A stretch of DNA of 64,000 nucleotides from Brachynemurus nebulosus (GCA_035578155.1 JAPWDM010000003.1:70920142-70984141), one strand, 5' to 3'; positions 49,889-61,888 are shown, counted from the first letter of the stretch. A program made the numbers and translations. Notes: a model not told the origin generated them from the sequence alone.

Positions 49889-50524
49889 GTACGATATCCG
49901 AGACGACAAAATTTGACAAGCGGCTCTGATAGATTTTAGTATTCTAAGCAAAAAATAAAGAGTAAAAAATTTTGAAATTCGCCTTAGTTTTCGAGATATC
50001 GATCGTTAAACTTGTATTTAAGGTTACCCTTTGCCCGAAAGTTAGGCTAGTTATGACAATAAACTTCGATTTTTGATATAAAAACTAAGTGGTGAGGTTA
50101 GTTAAGGTTATCCTTAACTAACCTCACCACTTAGGCCAGTTTTGACAATAAACGTCGATTTTTGATATAAGTATATTTCACCAATATTTCACCATAATAT
50201 TACACCATACACAAGTAATATATGAAATATTGGTGAAATATATTTATATCAAAAATCGAAGTTTATTGTCAAAGTTGGCCTAATCTTCGGGCAAAGGGTA
50301 ACCTTAACTAACCTCACCTATTAGTTTTTATATCAAAATAGAAGTTTATTGTCATAACTAGTCTAACTTTCAGGCAAAGGGTAACCTTAAATACAAGTCT
50401 AACGATGAATATCTCGAAAACTAAGGCCAAATTCAAAATTTTTTACTCTTTATTTTTTGCTATCAGATCTATATATCAATCTATCAGATCCGCTTGTCAA
50501 ATTTTGTCGCCTCGGATATCGTAC
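49889..50524. repeat. Composite nested palindrome
   Basis: The outer arms start GTACGATATCCGAG (49889) and end CTCGGATATCGTAC (50525), with long matching stretches including TTACCCTTTGCCC and its complement. Inside are two smaller palindromes: 50085-50134, with 23-bp perfect arms CTAAGTGGTGAGGTTAGTTA..., and about 50158-50258, with arms containing ATTTCACCAATATTTC. The block TTTTTGATATAA next to ATCGAAGTTTATTGTC occurs four times. A fold-back transposon built by repeated inverted duplication is the simplest reading. Confidence 0.8.
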
Positions 50525-50689
50525 TCGTGCCCAAAAATGTTAACACACATTTTATTATAAGTATGCGTCATCTCAAATGAACCGTTTCTCGGACAATAGG
50601 GATTAAAAATCACTCTTTCCTGAATTCCCATACAATCCGACATTTAGAAAACAAAAAGTACTTCGCTCATATAGACATGTATATCGCAG

Positions 50690-51345
50690 GCATTAGACAG
50701 CGCGTAAAGCCAGTTTGTGGACTACTTCACTCAAGCATCTTTGTTTGGCGTAATCTATGAGGACTCCTCGTTCCAGCTTTAATCGCTAACGAAAATTCCC
50801 GTAAAATAGCAGTGATGTAAAAACACCTTTATATTTTCTCAATTGTCCTATTAGACTGACTTTTATTTTATTATTTTAGTTGCTAGGAAAATTCAATCAA
50901 TAGTAATAATTTTGATTTTTATATTTTACACGGCAAACTACACGTATATGCCAATATTAAAAATTCCAAAATTATGAAATTTACATTTTCACGGCAATTT
51001 TTGTGCCGGTACAGATATGAATTTATCTATTTTTCAGTAAATAGGACCATATTTATTGCAAGACATAATTTGTACACATACGTATTTTGAAAATAAAACC
51101 AATACCATTTCTTTTTTCAGAATTTTTAAATTTTTCTCAAAAAAGTGAAATTTTGGTATCAGTATTAATTATAACAATAACTACTTGAAAATGCACTTGA
51201 AAATTATTACTAAGAATACCGCGTTTATTTCACGAATTACAGTATTATAAACTAGCAGTTGGTCGTATCTTGAACGTATCTTGTGGCTTCATTGATACAG
51301 TCAATCTATAGCTTATGTATAATATGTTAATTAGTGGTACCTATA
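50690..51345. repeat. Dispersed repeat, related to 59321-59732
   Basis: Shares blocks with 59353-59732 in the same orientation: AGACAGCGCGTAAAGCC, TTATTGCARGACATAATTTG, ACGTATTTTGAAAATAAA, TTGGTCGTA. The copy at 59.3 kb has recognisable inverted ends, so this is probably a longer or damaged member of the same element. No coding capacity; frame 51334-51564 is outside it and unidentified. Confidence 0.65.
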
Positions 51346-52255
51346 GACTATAAAAATCATTTTACGACTCTTTCACTGACAGCAAACACTTTATGGATGA
51401 CACTGCCATCCCAGTTAAAAGAGTTCTGTTCTTGGATCAGAATCAAGTCCAATAGCGTCACCCAAATATATATTCCAAGATTTGAATCTTGCACTTTTTA
51501 TTATTATCTACACACGTCATGTTCTCGAATTACTATTATTTTATTATTGTTCAAAAGGGCCTAATTTGATCTCTCTTTTCACTAAAATATTTATGTTAAA
51601 TCAAAAATTATTTTAAAATTACACTACTACTTTTAACTTACTAATCGCTTATATACTTATAACGTCATAAAAAAGGTACATTACCTTTTTATTTGGTTTA
51701 AAGTTAATAAATCACATTTTCTTTTTTTCTTTTTTTTAATGTTAAATTTTAATTTTAATTAAGTTTCATATAATTATTATTATTATTGTTAAATTGAGTG
51801 TATATTCGGTATTTAATTACCATTTCTTTTATTATTATATCAAGCAATTTTTGGGAATATAATATCTAATTCACAAACGGAAAACTGGAGTAAATAAAAC
51901 AGAAAAGTAGTTTCATTGTAAATAAAACTACTGATTCCATTCTAATTGTATTTTGAAAGTAATAAAAGCGAATAGTTTTGCACTACAATCGTCGACATAA
52001 TAAATGTAACACATATCAGGTGTAATTAAATTCAAAATAAGAACAAATGGTGGATGTTCTCTTTGGTGTGATTAAAAACTGATTTTTAATTTACGCACAA
52101 TTAACCTCAATTAAGGTATTGAAAAAGGACTTAAAAATTTTCAAATACAACTTTCTATCACTTCTTATTATATTTGAGATTTATATATTTTCGAATATAG
52201 TTTTGAAATCAGTTAAATTTAGGCACCAATAAAATGAAGCTTACAATGGAATAAC
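51346..52255. other. AT-rich non-coding DNA
   Basis: No recognisable feature. Confidence 0.45.
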
Positions 52256-52347
52256 TAATGAAAAATCCACACCATTTTATTCATCGTAAAAATCTGTCAT
52301 AACTCTTTTCCATGGCGAAAGCCAAAAAAAATTACAATATTCTTACA

Positions 52348-52673
52348 TAATATTAATAGATTTGAGCGTTACTTTATGGTATTCCATATTTGTAAATAAT
52401 AAACAAATATTTTACTTTGCAAAATACCACTTTTATTTATAAAAAAAAAATAAATAAATAAAAAATAAAAGTGGTATTTTGCAAAGTAAAATATTTGTTT
52501 ATTATTTACAAATATGGAATACCATAAAGTAACGCTCAAATCTATTAATATTATAAAGAGTGCGAGCAGGCACGAGTTTTATTATGTTTGAAAATGAACT
52601 AACGGTTCGAAACAATATTGTCACAGTTTCAAAAATAAAAGTGGTATTTTGCAAAGTAAAATATTTGTTTATT
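52348..52673. mobile_element. Recent 326-bp insertion with 9-bp duplication and perfect hairpin
   Basis: ATTCTTACA occurs at both borders (52339-52347 and 52674-52682). The flanks join into one continuous repeat whose uninterrupted form is visible at 19306-19440, so this segment is a clean insertion. It contains a perfect inverted repeat (arms 52347-52438 and 52463-52554, 92 bp, no mismatches, 24-bp A-rich spacer), 76 bp of other sequence, and a third partial copy of the arm at 52631-52676. A 9-bp duplication is typical of Mutator-like elements, but clear terminal inverted repeats are not seen. Confidence 0.75.
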
Positions 52674-52739
52674 ATTCTTACACAACTTAATACACATTAT
52701 TTAAATTGTCATCGATATTCACTATTAATCAACTACTGT

Positions 52740-53630
52740 ACCTATATAATTTATAAACACATGTATAATTTGTATTCGTATCGAAATAAAACACATGAAT
52801 ATGTAAATAGTATGAATGCAGCTAGTAAACAGTACGCGCATCAAGTGTTTCGTTTCATAACCAATTTTTTGCCGCAAAAAAAGTACAATTTCAAGATTTT
52901 AAGTTTGCGTCCATCATAGCTCTCTCAGATGTTGTACTAACAACCCCTCACTCTCTGTTTACTAACAAAATTTACTAGCAATTTACTACTATCTCGATAC
53001 ATATAGCCACTCCTGTATCGCACATAAAAATTCTCATTTTTGAAAATTGATATTTTTATCACTTGTCTTTTTTTTTTCATCGTTCGTTTCGTTTTCTCAT
53101 GAGAGAAAGAAACTTGCATGATGGAGAAGAAAGGACGCAAAAACTAGAGAAAAAAAAAGTAACAAATGTCAAACAGTGTACGAGTATAGCAGTGAGTGTG
53201 TGGCATCGAGGAAAATGGAATACGATGGCAAAATTTCACATTTCAAGTTGGTATTATTGGATATTTACTTCATTTCATTTCTATAAAGTAAAATTCCATT
53301 TGTACGTACGTAGCCTGTTTGTTCTGTTCGCTCTGTTTAAAAATTGTGTTGAGTACTTTTTGTAATTCACTCAGTCACTATAAGTTAGTAAAACTGACTG
53401 TTCCATTTTCGTGAGATAGCAAAAGAAATTGGGGCGTTTTTTTTTGTGCGGGGAAGTATAAGTATTTTCTAGTTTTTCTTTTATAATTCTAGTAATTTCT
53501 TTTACTATTTTTACTTTTATTTCTTTAATTTATCAAAAGTTATTAAAAACTGTTGTATTTGAATCCTTTTGGGTCAGAATTCTAAATTTTTATGTGTACA
53601 GAGTTCCGTTTATTGAGAAGTTTAGAAATG
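52740..53630. other. Non-coding DNA
   Basis: Frames at 52560-52919 and 53063-53365 cover this stretch without recognisable domains; the first begins inside the insertion at 52348. A G/C-richer patch lies at 53160-53320. No gene is supported. Confidence 0.4.
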
Positions 53631-54095
53631 GGTATACTGTGTGAGTTTTTCGAGAGTTGCCATTTTTATTACAGCCAAACCGTTGATTTAATCGAAAAAT
53701 TGTTCAAATAAGAGTTGTAGATATCGACGGGGGCAACCGATTGCTATAGTTAGGAGCTTTATAGCTCTTATGGTTTTCGAGCTATGATACAAAATTATAG
53801 ATTTTTAAATGGGACTATATATTAATTTTTCGATAAAACTGATCTAATGCATTAATTATCAACATAAATGAGCAAAAAAAATTTTTTTACCCAAGTTTAA
53901 TTTTTTAATTTTTCTTTAATGTATCAGTTAGGCCGTAAAAATATGCATATGTACTTGAGGCTACTTCAACCGATAGTGTTTTTCTTGCTTACATTTCCAT
54001 AACATCCAAGAAAAGAACCTTTTCCAGTACCATTTCTATCATAAAAATTTGGTTGTAATAGAAATGGCAACTCTCAAAAAACTCACATGGTATAT
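53631..54095. mobile_element. MITE with GTGAGTTTTTYGAGAGTTGC ends
   Basis: A ~465-bp element with ~45-bp inverted ends. The left contains GTGTGAGTTTTTCGAGAGTT and GCCATTTTTATTACAGCC; the right is the complement with a few changes. The interior includes AACCGATTGCTATAG and GGAGCTTTATAGCTCTTATGG, which recur in complement at 21085-21165. No coding capacity. Confidence 0.75.
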
Positions 54096-54186
54096 CAAAA
54101 TATTGCTTGTTCGGGAACTGTAGGCATTCAATGGGACGCCGCCTCAGTTAGAGTCTAATTTTTTCTAAGTCATTTTAGTGTATCGT

Positions 54187-54418
54187 GTGTTCTCTGTCCC
54201 AACCTCGTATCTGAAAACTCCCAATTTTTGGACACACAAAAAAATATATTTAAATCAGTGTTTTCATCACTATGAACTTAAGATTTATGCTAATTACACC
54301 CTTTGATGTTAGCTACCTATATATTAGTATATATACATAACTACAGTATTTAATATGTTTTTCATGTGCCCTAAAACATGTAGCTTTTGATATATGAGGT
54401 TGGGACAGAGAACGCGCA
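54187..54418. mobile_element. Small TIR element, ends GTTCTCTGTCCCAACCTC
   Basis: The left GTGTTCTCTGTCCCAACCTC and the right, whose complement is GCGTTCTCTGTCCCAACCTC, are inverted over more than 20 bp, enclosing ~190 bp. The style resembles the other motif-ended small elements of the window. Target duplication not determined. Confidence 0.65.
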
Positions 54419-55349
54419 ATATGTAAAGTAAGAGAGATAAGTTATGAACAATTGTCGTAGTAGTCGTAAAACAGATTCTCAAACAGTTCTTTGCCTTAAG
54501 AAAATGTAGAAAAATCCTTTTGTGAATATTTTAAATCAATTGACTTGAGGATGCTTCTTTGCTACTTTGTAAAAGTTCGGAATGGATAGGTTTCCCCTTT
54601 GTAGAATAGAAATGGGTGCAGGGGAAAATCTATCTGACTGTTAACACAACCTTATTTAAAATTTAAACTACAATCCTTCTACATATTACAACAAATTCAA
54701 ATTGGTTCCCCTAGAATCGGACACGAAATAGTTTCGTTACTTTTTAATATCTCGGTACAGTACTTAGAACTCATATTCATATACATGCATGTATATTGAA
54801 TGTGTAAAAGAGAGTAATATAAGAACTATTTAAAACTTATTTCTCAACATAGATTTGTACAGAAAGTTTTACTTGTAAAAAAGAAATTATAACACTCCTT
54901 AGACTCCACTAGTGTGTGTACTACGCTATGTATTCACTATAACGCCCAACCCGTTCAAGTGTAATTTTTCAAGAATAACTTCCATTCGTCTTGACTTTGT
55001 ACTAAATAAAACAAACTTCGCTTATATTTCAAATGATATGGAACAATATTTTATTTTGAAGATAAACTGCTCCGTGCTAACTGTTACGACCAACGAAATA
55101 AGAACAAAATGTGGCTGGCACACAGCTAGAGAGGTATAGAAGTGGTATATAGCAATGTAACTTTAAATTATGTGCTTGGATGAAAAAATAAAAATAAATT
55201 AAAAATTTTTTGTTTAAGAAAAGAAAAAATTAACGACTTCAAAAGCGTGAGGAAAATATGTTGAAATTGGTTTTGTAAAAATGTTTTTTTTTTTTTGCAT
55301 GGAGCTTTGCAATTAATCTATTTTATCGTCATTTATTGTACTTTTCACT
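54419..55349. other. Non-coding DNA
   Basis: No gene is recognised. The 75-codon frame 54912-55139 has no known domain. Confidence 0.45.
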
Positions 55350-55351
55350 TA

Positions 55352-56460
55352 GGGTTGACTGGGGTAATGGTGAATGGATTTTCATGAGTTGAGATAAAAG
55401 CGTTGTTTTAAGTATTATTTTATATATCACATTATGTTTGATTTATTTTTAATTCTACATTATTCAGGATGCACCACACAAATTTTGAGCAAATTCGTAT
55501 GAAAAGCAGAAATTTTATAAGCCATTCACATTTCCCCGGTGCGGTTTTGCAAATCTTATGAATTTCGGGGTAAAAGTGAATGCCATTAGAAAAACTATTT
55601 AGAATGGATTACAAGAGAAGTGTGGTACGTCAGAGTAAAGCACAGCTCAAATTCTTCACAATTACTCCACTTTCAAATTTTTCATCATACTTTAGCGGTC
55701 ACAATTTCTCTTTGTTTAATGCAAGTTACGCATACCTCAAATTTCTACAAAAAATCAAGGTTAAAGAAAAATAACAAAAATTGTAGGAACAAATTTCTTA
55801 CAAGCTAAAAATGATATTTTGATGATATTTTGTCATTTTATCATATAAAAAATCAAAAAAATTACATGCATTCACACAAAAACAAGGAAAATAAGACTTT
55901 TTCAAGGACATATATTTAGTTGACATGAATAAAAAACAACAGTTTTTTTTTGTATTGTTTGTACAACGGAAACTTGTACAATAAGGTCACCAACACCTTC
56001 ATCAACATTTTCAACTCTGAAAAGGACACTACTGAAATTTTTGACCGAATTGGGGGGCATTTGTGAATGATGTTCACAATTACCCCACAATTTTAAAATC
56101 ATGGAGTAATTGTGAATTGGTGATAAGTTGTCCAATTTCTTTAGCAGTTAATAAGGAACCCTCTCAGGGTTTAGACCACTTCTTTAGAAGTACTTTTAAC
56201 CATTTCTTACCTTTTAAAAAAAGAAAATGTATTTAAAAAAAAATTTTTTTTGAGGATTGATCGAAGTAAGATACATAAAATTTTGCAAGGGTTTTTTCAA
56301 AATAAAAAAAGATACTAATACTTGGAGAATTGTTATGAAATTTTAATAGCATATTAAGAAAGAGAGAAAAACATATTAAGAGTTGATTTTTAACAATATT
56401 AATGTTATTTTATAGGCGCCATTCACAATTGCCCCAATTCACAATTACCCCGGTCAACCC
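55352..56460. mobile_element. TA-flanked element GGGTTGACYGGGGTAATKGTG
   Basis: The left end GGGTTGACTGGGGTAATGGT and inverted right end (complement GGGTTGACCGGGGTAATTGT) are bounded by TA (55350-55351, 56461-56462). The terminal theme GGGGTAA...GTGAAT recurs at ~55522 (inverted), 55566, 56070-56090 (inverted), 56100 and 56420. Length 1109 bp. A minus-strand frame (55902-56135) contains GDLIVQVSVVQ...KKTVVFY. This faintly resembles the C-terminal GD.V.V....KK...Y stretch of some insect transposases; it is broken and the resemblance is weak. Confidence 0.8.
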
Positions 56461-56462
56461 TA

Positions 56463-56963
56463 TCTAAGTAAATGGGAAATTTTTCAAACATGGCCTAATT
56501 ATGCTTGCAACTTTACTCGGTTTACTTTTATAGTTGTTTTTAAATACTTAACAATACTTAACGTACCTATAATAGGAAATTTAATCCTCTACGGAAATTC
56601 GATGTTACGAAGTATCTTAAGAAAATTGATACAAGAATGGCTTACCACTTATGATCAAAAAATTATAAGTAGTAAGATAAATAGACTTTCAATTGTGACG
56701 ATAACTTTCAACTTTCGATGGGCCGTATAAATTTAGTAACGCCATATGAGATACCGTTATTTCGAAATAAATTTTGAGTATAATTTTGCTGTATAATAAA
56801 GGAAAATACCTAGAAGAATATGCAGTTTCACTTGTTTTCGGAAGAAATGGTCATACTAACATTGAACAAGAAATTTAAGGTTCGAGCTAGAGTATTTAAT
56901 TAATATTTAGGTACTTTGTATGATAGACGAAACATTAATTTGCAAAAATTATTTTAAACTAAG
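56463..56963. other. Non-coding DNA
   Basis: AT-rich, no recognisable feature. Confidence 0.5.
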
Positions 56964-56965
56964 TA

Positions 56966-57709
56966 GGGTAAACGGTATAGTTATTGGACATTGACAGTTA
57001 TTGGACAAGACACTCTCTTTTGGAGATTATAAGGCTTATAGTAAAGCAAACTTCCTGATTTTTTTGTTAAACAGAACCTTCTAGTATCTATTTTCAGAAA
57101 ATGCGTTCTGAGTTAACCATAATTTACAAAAACATGTCACTACGTCATTCTTAACGTGGTCTTAGGTAGTTCGTTAAAAAAGTTTACTGCGTCTAGTGAG
57201 TGACAAGACTAGAATCATTTAATAATTATCCAACTGAACTGTGAATCATCGCAAAGGGATGATCAAGGAGTGGATAAAAGCTGTGTACAAGATACAGAAC
57301 TTGTGGATTGTGGAAATGCGCCAGATATTATAAAATGCAATTATTGTCCAATAATTGTATTTTTCTACACGCACAACTTTAATATTTTTTTTTTCAGAGA
57401 GTTACCAATATGTAATAAATCAAAAGGGGGATTAGGTAATTTGGTTAGATAATTGAAGGACAAGGTTTTGGAGAAAAATCACTAACAGCTAACGATATAA
57501 AATAAGTATTTATTTGGTGGTGTTGGTAATTTTTCTCCAAAACCTTATCCTTCAATATGTAATATGAAAGTTTTAAATGGTACATTACAGTAGACGGGTC
57601 TTACTTTATTTAGGAATTTTTTCGTTAAAAATAAAGTTACGGTACGTACTTTTTCTGTACTTTGTTTTGAAAATTTTTCTTAACTGTCGAATAACTATAC
57701 CATTTACCC
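56966..57709. mobile_element. TA-flanked element GGGTAAACGGTATAGTTATT
   Basis: The left end GGGTAAACGGTATAGTTATT and the right end, whose complement is GGGTAAATGGTATAGTTATT, are inverted and bounded by TA (56964-56965, 57710-57711). GTTATTGGACA/TGTCCAATAA words recur inside (56980, 56997, 57342). A separate 28-bp inverted repeat sits at 57451-57479 and 57529-57555 (AAGGTTTTGGAGAAAAAT and complement) and may be a small nested element. The 60-codon frame 57270-57452 is not recognised. Confidence 0.8.
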
Positions 57710-57711
57710 TA

Positions 57712-58664
57712 TTAGCTGATAATTTTACAGACATTCCATTTCTTATTACTTATTTATTGATCAAACTCTCAGGTTGCTTGTGAAACAGAAAAATGCGTGA
57801 GTGGTCGCACTTTGTATTGAAACATTAGTAAATAGTTATGTTGCCAATTACTGTGTTTCCCCTTACTTATAATTTTTTTCTTCAGCTAGGTACTATAATT
57901 CTATCGAAAAACGCCGCAGTTTTCTTGTAATCTATGACTCAATAACATAATTAAAATCAAAATTTTAGCGTTAAAGACTTACGGGACCAGGGCGGACGAT
58001 CATTTATAACAGATTTTGAACTATATCATTAAGACCACTGGACCAAAAATAAGATATTTACTCTTTCAAATGACATCTCATGCCAAATTTCAAATTGCTA
58101 CATTATATAGTTTTCGGGAAAAACCTCTGGAGGTGGGCACAAAAATAATCCTACAAGACTTCCATTTTTGTTTTCAATGTCCGGAACCCAAAAAATTGAT
58201 TCAAGGACAACGAACCTCTACCCAAACAAAATTTAAAACACACCTGACACAAAATTGGACCAATGAAGTTTGAGATGAAAACCATTTCTCCGATTTCACA
58301 CTTGTTAAATAAACATGTAGGTATCTAATCGTAGTAGAAAATTTGTTCAAAATATATGTGACTCTAATTTATACATTGGCACATATTCAACTCTATCTGC
58401 CGGCAAAATGATACACAACTTTTCCTCGTACGTACACACACATAGCTCGTCGTGTTTCTCTCTTTTTTCGTTGCCAAAAGGTAAGTAGAGTTGAAAAGAA
58501 GCGAAAGCCTTGCTGCATATAAAGATATATTAACTCACATCCACGTACAAACTTCCTGTATGCAAAAGATATGTTCACTTTTCTGACACACGAATAGATA
58601 AGACGGTGAACATGTATGTATAATGCTACACGTTCTGTAACGTTTTCTAACTTGTTTGTTACAG
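57712..58664. other. Intron sequence upstream of the Gly-rich exon
   Basis: No other exon is recognised. A 125-codon minus-strand frame (58393-58770) overlaps the exon on the opposite strand and is a shadow. The last bases, CTAAC, TTGTTTGTTACAG, form a good branch point, pyrimidine tract and acceptor. Confidence 0.5.
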
Positions 58665-58844
58665 GTGGATACGCCAGATAGTGTACTTCAAGCTGGTGGC
58701 GGTGGCGGGGCGGCGAGCTTTGGACAGGAACTGGGACAACATACAATATTACGGTCAATGGTCGATCCACGGGATTACGATCGACTTAGATACTTTCAGA
58801 TGAATGGTGGTGCTTCGAACAGTTTCGAAGAAACAATACATCGT
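58665..58844 (+). CDS. Internal exon of an unidentified gene (Gly-rich, charged)
   Basis: A 180-bp exon, 60 codons, phase 0 at both ends. It is bounded by TTTGTTACAG (acceptor, AG at 58663-58664) and GTAAGT (donor, 58845). The protein starts VDTPDSVLQAGGGGGAASFG, continues QELGQHTILRSM, then VDPRDYDRLRYFQMNGG and SNSFEETIHR. The exon is much richer in G+C than the flanks and has balanced coding-like composition. The five-Gly run is followed by an acidic/basic segment with DPRDYDRLRYF. No domain is recognised, and I cannot name the family. Removing the intron joins ...EETIHR to LKVQEAL... of the exon at 61889 without a frame change, and the upstream phase also fits the ATG exon at 41525. The open frame beyond the donor is intronic read-through. 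Confidence 0.8.
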
Positions 58845-59320
58845 GTAAGTACCCATGTACATAGTTGGATGTATGGAATTTTCTTAGTTTTGTTTTGTTT
58901 CTCTACACCACGGTTTTTTTGTTTTTCTTTTATTCTTTTTTTTTATTTATTGCTGTTTTATTTTTACTATTGCACACACACATAGAAGATTTATTTCTTA
59001 AGTTCTTCCCACCCCGTGTAATACGTATAAATAAATATAAATCAAATTGATGCTGTCTTGTTTAAAAATTTAAACGGGAATTCGATAAAAAAACGAGTGT
59101 GATTCTATTTTGTTTTATTTGTTGTTTTTAAAATAACTTTAATATAATTCATTTATTTCAATTTATTGGAATTTTCGTATTTGTTTCGGAAAATGGTATT
59201 TGTGTATTAGAGCTTGTATTAATGTTTTGATTAACCATTCGTAGGGGAAAGTCGCCTAAAGCTGGTAGGGTAAAGGTAAATGTGTGCTAAACACCAATAA
59301 CCAATTTTAATACTTAAACA
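58845..59320. other. Intron sequence after the Gly-rich exon
   Basis: T-rich intron start with no further feature. The open frames at 58656-58985 and 58865-59050 are read-through from the exon into the intron. Confidence 0.55.
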
Positions 59321-59732
59321 CACAGACCACTGAACACTCTTATATTATATACTACTAGACAGAGCGTAAAGCCCGTTTGTAGGCATTTTTCTTGAAGCAG
59401 GTAACAGGGTGAGACGGGTAATATGTCAGTTTTTGAGCAATTGCGACTATAATTATTGCAGGACATAATTTGTGTACGTACGTATTTTGAAAATAAAGCA
59501 AATGCCACTTTTTTCTTTGCAGTATCTTCTCAAAAAAGTAAAATTTTATTAACAATATTTTACCTTTACAATAATTATTTGAAAATGTTACTACGGATAC
59601 ATCCATTACTATATTACAGAATACTATTAAGGTCGGGACTTGGTCGTAACTGGCTGCCTCAATTATACATTTATATAACTTGTCTATATAATATAATAAA
59701 CAATATGTTCATTGGTCTGTGCTTAAACTCCA
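59321..59732. mobile_element. Small TIR element in intron (ACAGACCAMTGAACA ends)
   Basis: The left ACAGACCACTGAACACT and the right, whose complement begins ACAGACCAATGAACAT, are inverted. The interior shares several blocks with 50690-51345. It sits in the intron between the two confident exons. Overlapping frames on both strands (59314-59737) belong to the repeat and are not genes. Confidence 0.65.
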
Positions 59733-60982
59733 TTTGAGTTAGTCCTAGTTAAGGGCAATAAAATATTTTGGTTGGTTGTGATAAAAATTTTGGCGATAAG
59801 TATCTTGTGGTTAGTCGAAAACTTTTTGATGTTGTTTTACTATTTTACCATCACTTCATTTTAAAACTAGAAAAGAACAGGTGTGTGTTACCTTTGATTT
59901 TGGAGTTATTCCTTGCTAATCCAAACATGTGTTGTTGTGCAAATAGGTAACCACTTTTTCCCGATTCAAATTTTTCGCAGGTTTGACTATTGTAGATTAA
60001 TAAAAAAAACACCAGAGGCAGAATAAAGCAAAAAAAAGTTCTATTTAGGCCTCCATGAATTCAGTTGGAACCGCAACGAATTTCGCTATTCGACCCAATT
60101 TCAAAATTTACTTTTATCTTACGGAATCAACAAATTTAATGTTTAGTGGAGTAAAGTATAGACAAATACCATTCTGATCCTCCCTAATATTATCTTACAA
60201 TTAGAGGGCTAAGAAGTGTTTCTATATTATTGATTATGGGAATTATTTTTATTCAAACTGACTATCGAAAATATTATTTTTTATATCAAAAATAAAAAAT
60301 AATGTTAGAAATCTAATGGTTTATCAGTAATAAATAATCGAAGAATTTTTATTTCAAAAGAAAATTATCCACAAATAGGTATAAGTATTTTAAATACTTA
60401 TTATTTCACCAAAAAAAGGCATAAATTTTTAATGACTTTCTTTTAAATTTGTCCATAACTTTCAAATCATTTAATTTCAATATATTTAATACCACAAAGA
60501 GAACAAAAGTACAAAGTCTCCGTTACGGAAATTGATTTTTTGATCGGAAACAATACCATCCGCGCCAAAGCTTTAAAGTTCATTATAAATTAATTTTCAC
60601 CATTAATGTGTGTTTTTTATTTTAAGTGCTATCATTAATAAAAACAATATTTTATTATAGAAATATAAAACTCAGCCACAGACATTTAAAACAAATTATT
60701 AAATAAAAAATAAAATATTATGAAGAAACGATAACATTTCGTTTTAATTTTATACAATTAATTCTGATTATAAAAACAATGTGTAAAAATGCCCTTTAGC
60801 CAATTGTAGGATGCGAAAAAAAGTGTTTATTTTAAAAGGAATTTAAAAATTTATTAATGGCTATATTCAGTTTTCAGTTGTTAAAGGATATTTCGTAGAC
60901 TAGCCTCGCAGGGAATTCTGTTAAAACTTTTAAATTTTTTTGTGGTCTTAACTTACTGAGACCACCAACGTAAAATTCGTAA
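59733..60982. other. Intron sequence
   Basis: AT-rich, no exon recognised between the two confident exons in this part. The 60-codon frame 59768-59950 lacks splice sites that keep the reading frame. Confidence 0.5.
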
Positions 60983-61583
60983 AAAAGGAGGGGTTTCGAT
61001 AAATTAAGAAATTTGACCCCATAATATGACGAAAAATTTAACTAACCTTTTTTTTTTTAACATTATTTTGAAAAGTAAAAAAAATAAGTAGGTATAGTTT
61101 AAAATATAGGACACAAACTTAACGCTACTACATTTAAAAGTAAAAGTGACTGCGTTTTCTTCGCAAGAAAAATCGACAAATTGTGGTCAAAATGGCTTTT
61201 TTTGGAAAAATATATCGTTTTTTACTATATCGAGTTTTTTTTAGACATGAGCGCATTTTTCTAGTATAATAATTTTTTTATATGTTATTTATTATGTTTT
61301 TCTTCAGTTATCAACAAATATAGAAATACAAAAATTAAAATGCTAAACAAATGGGCTCATGTCTAAAAAAATTCGATATTCAATTTTCCAAAAAAAAAAA
61401 TTTTGACCACAGTTTGTCGATTTTTCTTGTGAAGAAAACGTAGTTATTTTCATTTTTAAATTGTTGTAGCATTAAGTTAGGGTCCCGTATTTTACGAATA
61501 TAATAAGAAATATAAAGAAAATATAGTTAAATTTTTTATCACATTGGGGTTAATTTTGTCAGCTTATGGAAACCCCTCCTTTT
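60983..61583. mobile_element. Fold-back element in intron (AAAAGGAGGGGTTTC ends)
   Basis: The left end AAAAGGAGGGGTTTC and right end GAAACCCCTCCTTTT enclose two long diverged inverted halves. Matching blocks include TTGTGGTCAAAATGG-like with its complement, GACATGAGC with GCTCATGTC, and AATCGACAAA with TTTGTCGATT. Length ~600 bp, no coding capacity. It ends ~300 bp upstream of the exon at 61889. Confidence 0.75.
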
Positions 61584-61888
61584 CACAGGATATTCCACGA
61601 ACAATAAGGCACTATTCATTTATAGAGCTTTCTTAACAATAAAATCTATTATAAATTTATTTTATATTTTCTCTAAAACCTTCTATATTTAGCTGCTTTT
61701 TCCATAGAGACTAACAAATCAGTTTGTCCTTCTAACTAACGTAATATTATTTCTCTTCTTTTCTTTCAAATATTTTTTATTTCATTTTAATTAAATAAAA
61801 TAAAAAAATTATCAGAACGCTTTGTACATATCGTGTTTGTAAATGTTGTCGGATTAACATGAATCATTATTTCTCCTTTTGTTTACAG
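61584..61888. other. Intron sequence before the charged exon
   Basis: T/C-rich approach to the acceptor TTTCTCCTTTTGTTTACAG at 61888; no other feature. Confidence 0.6.

Noticed and set aside
58393..58770. 125-codon minus-strand frame over the Gly-rich exon
   Set aside because: Antisense shadow of the real exon, which has proper splice sites on the + strand.
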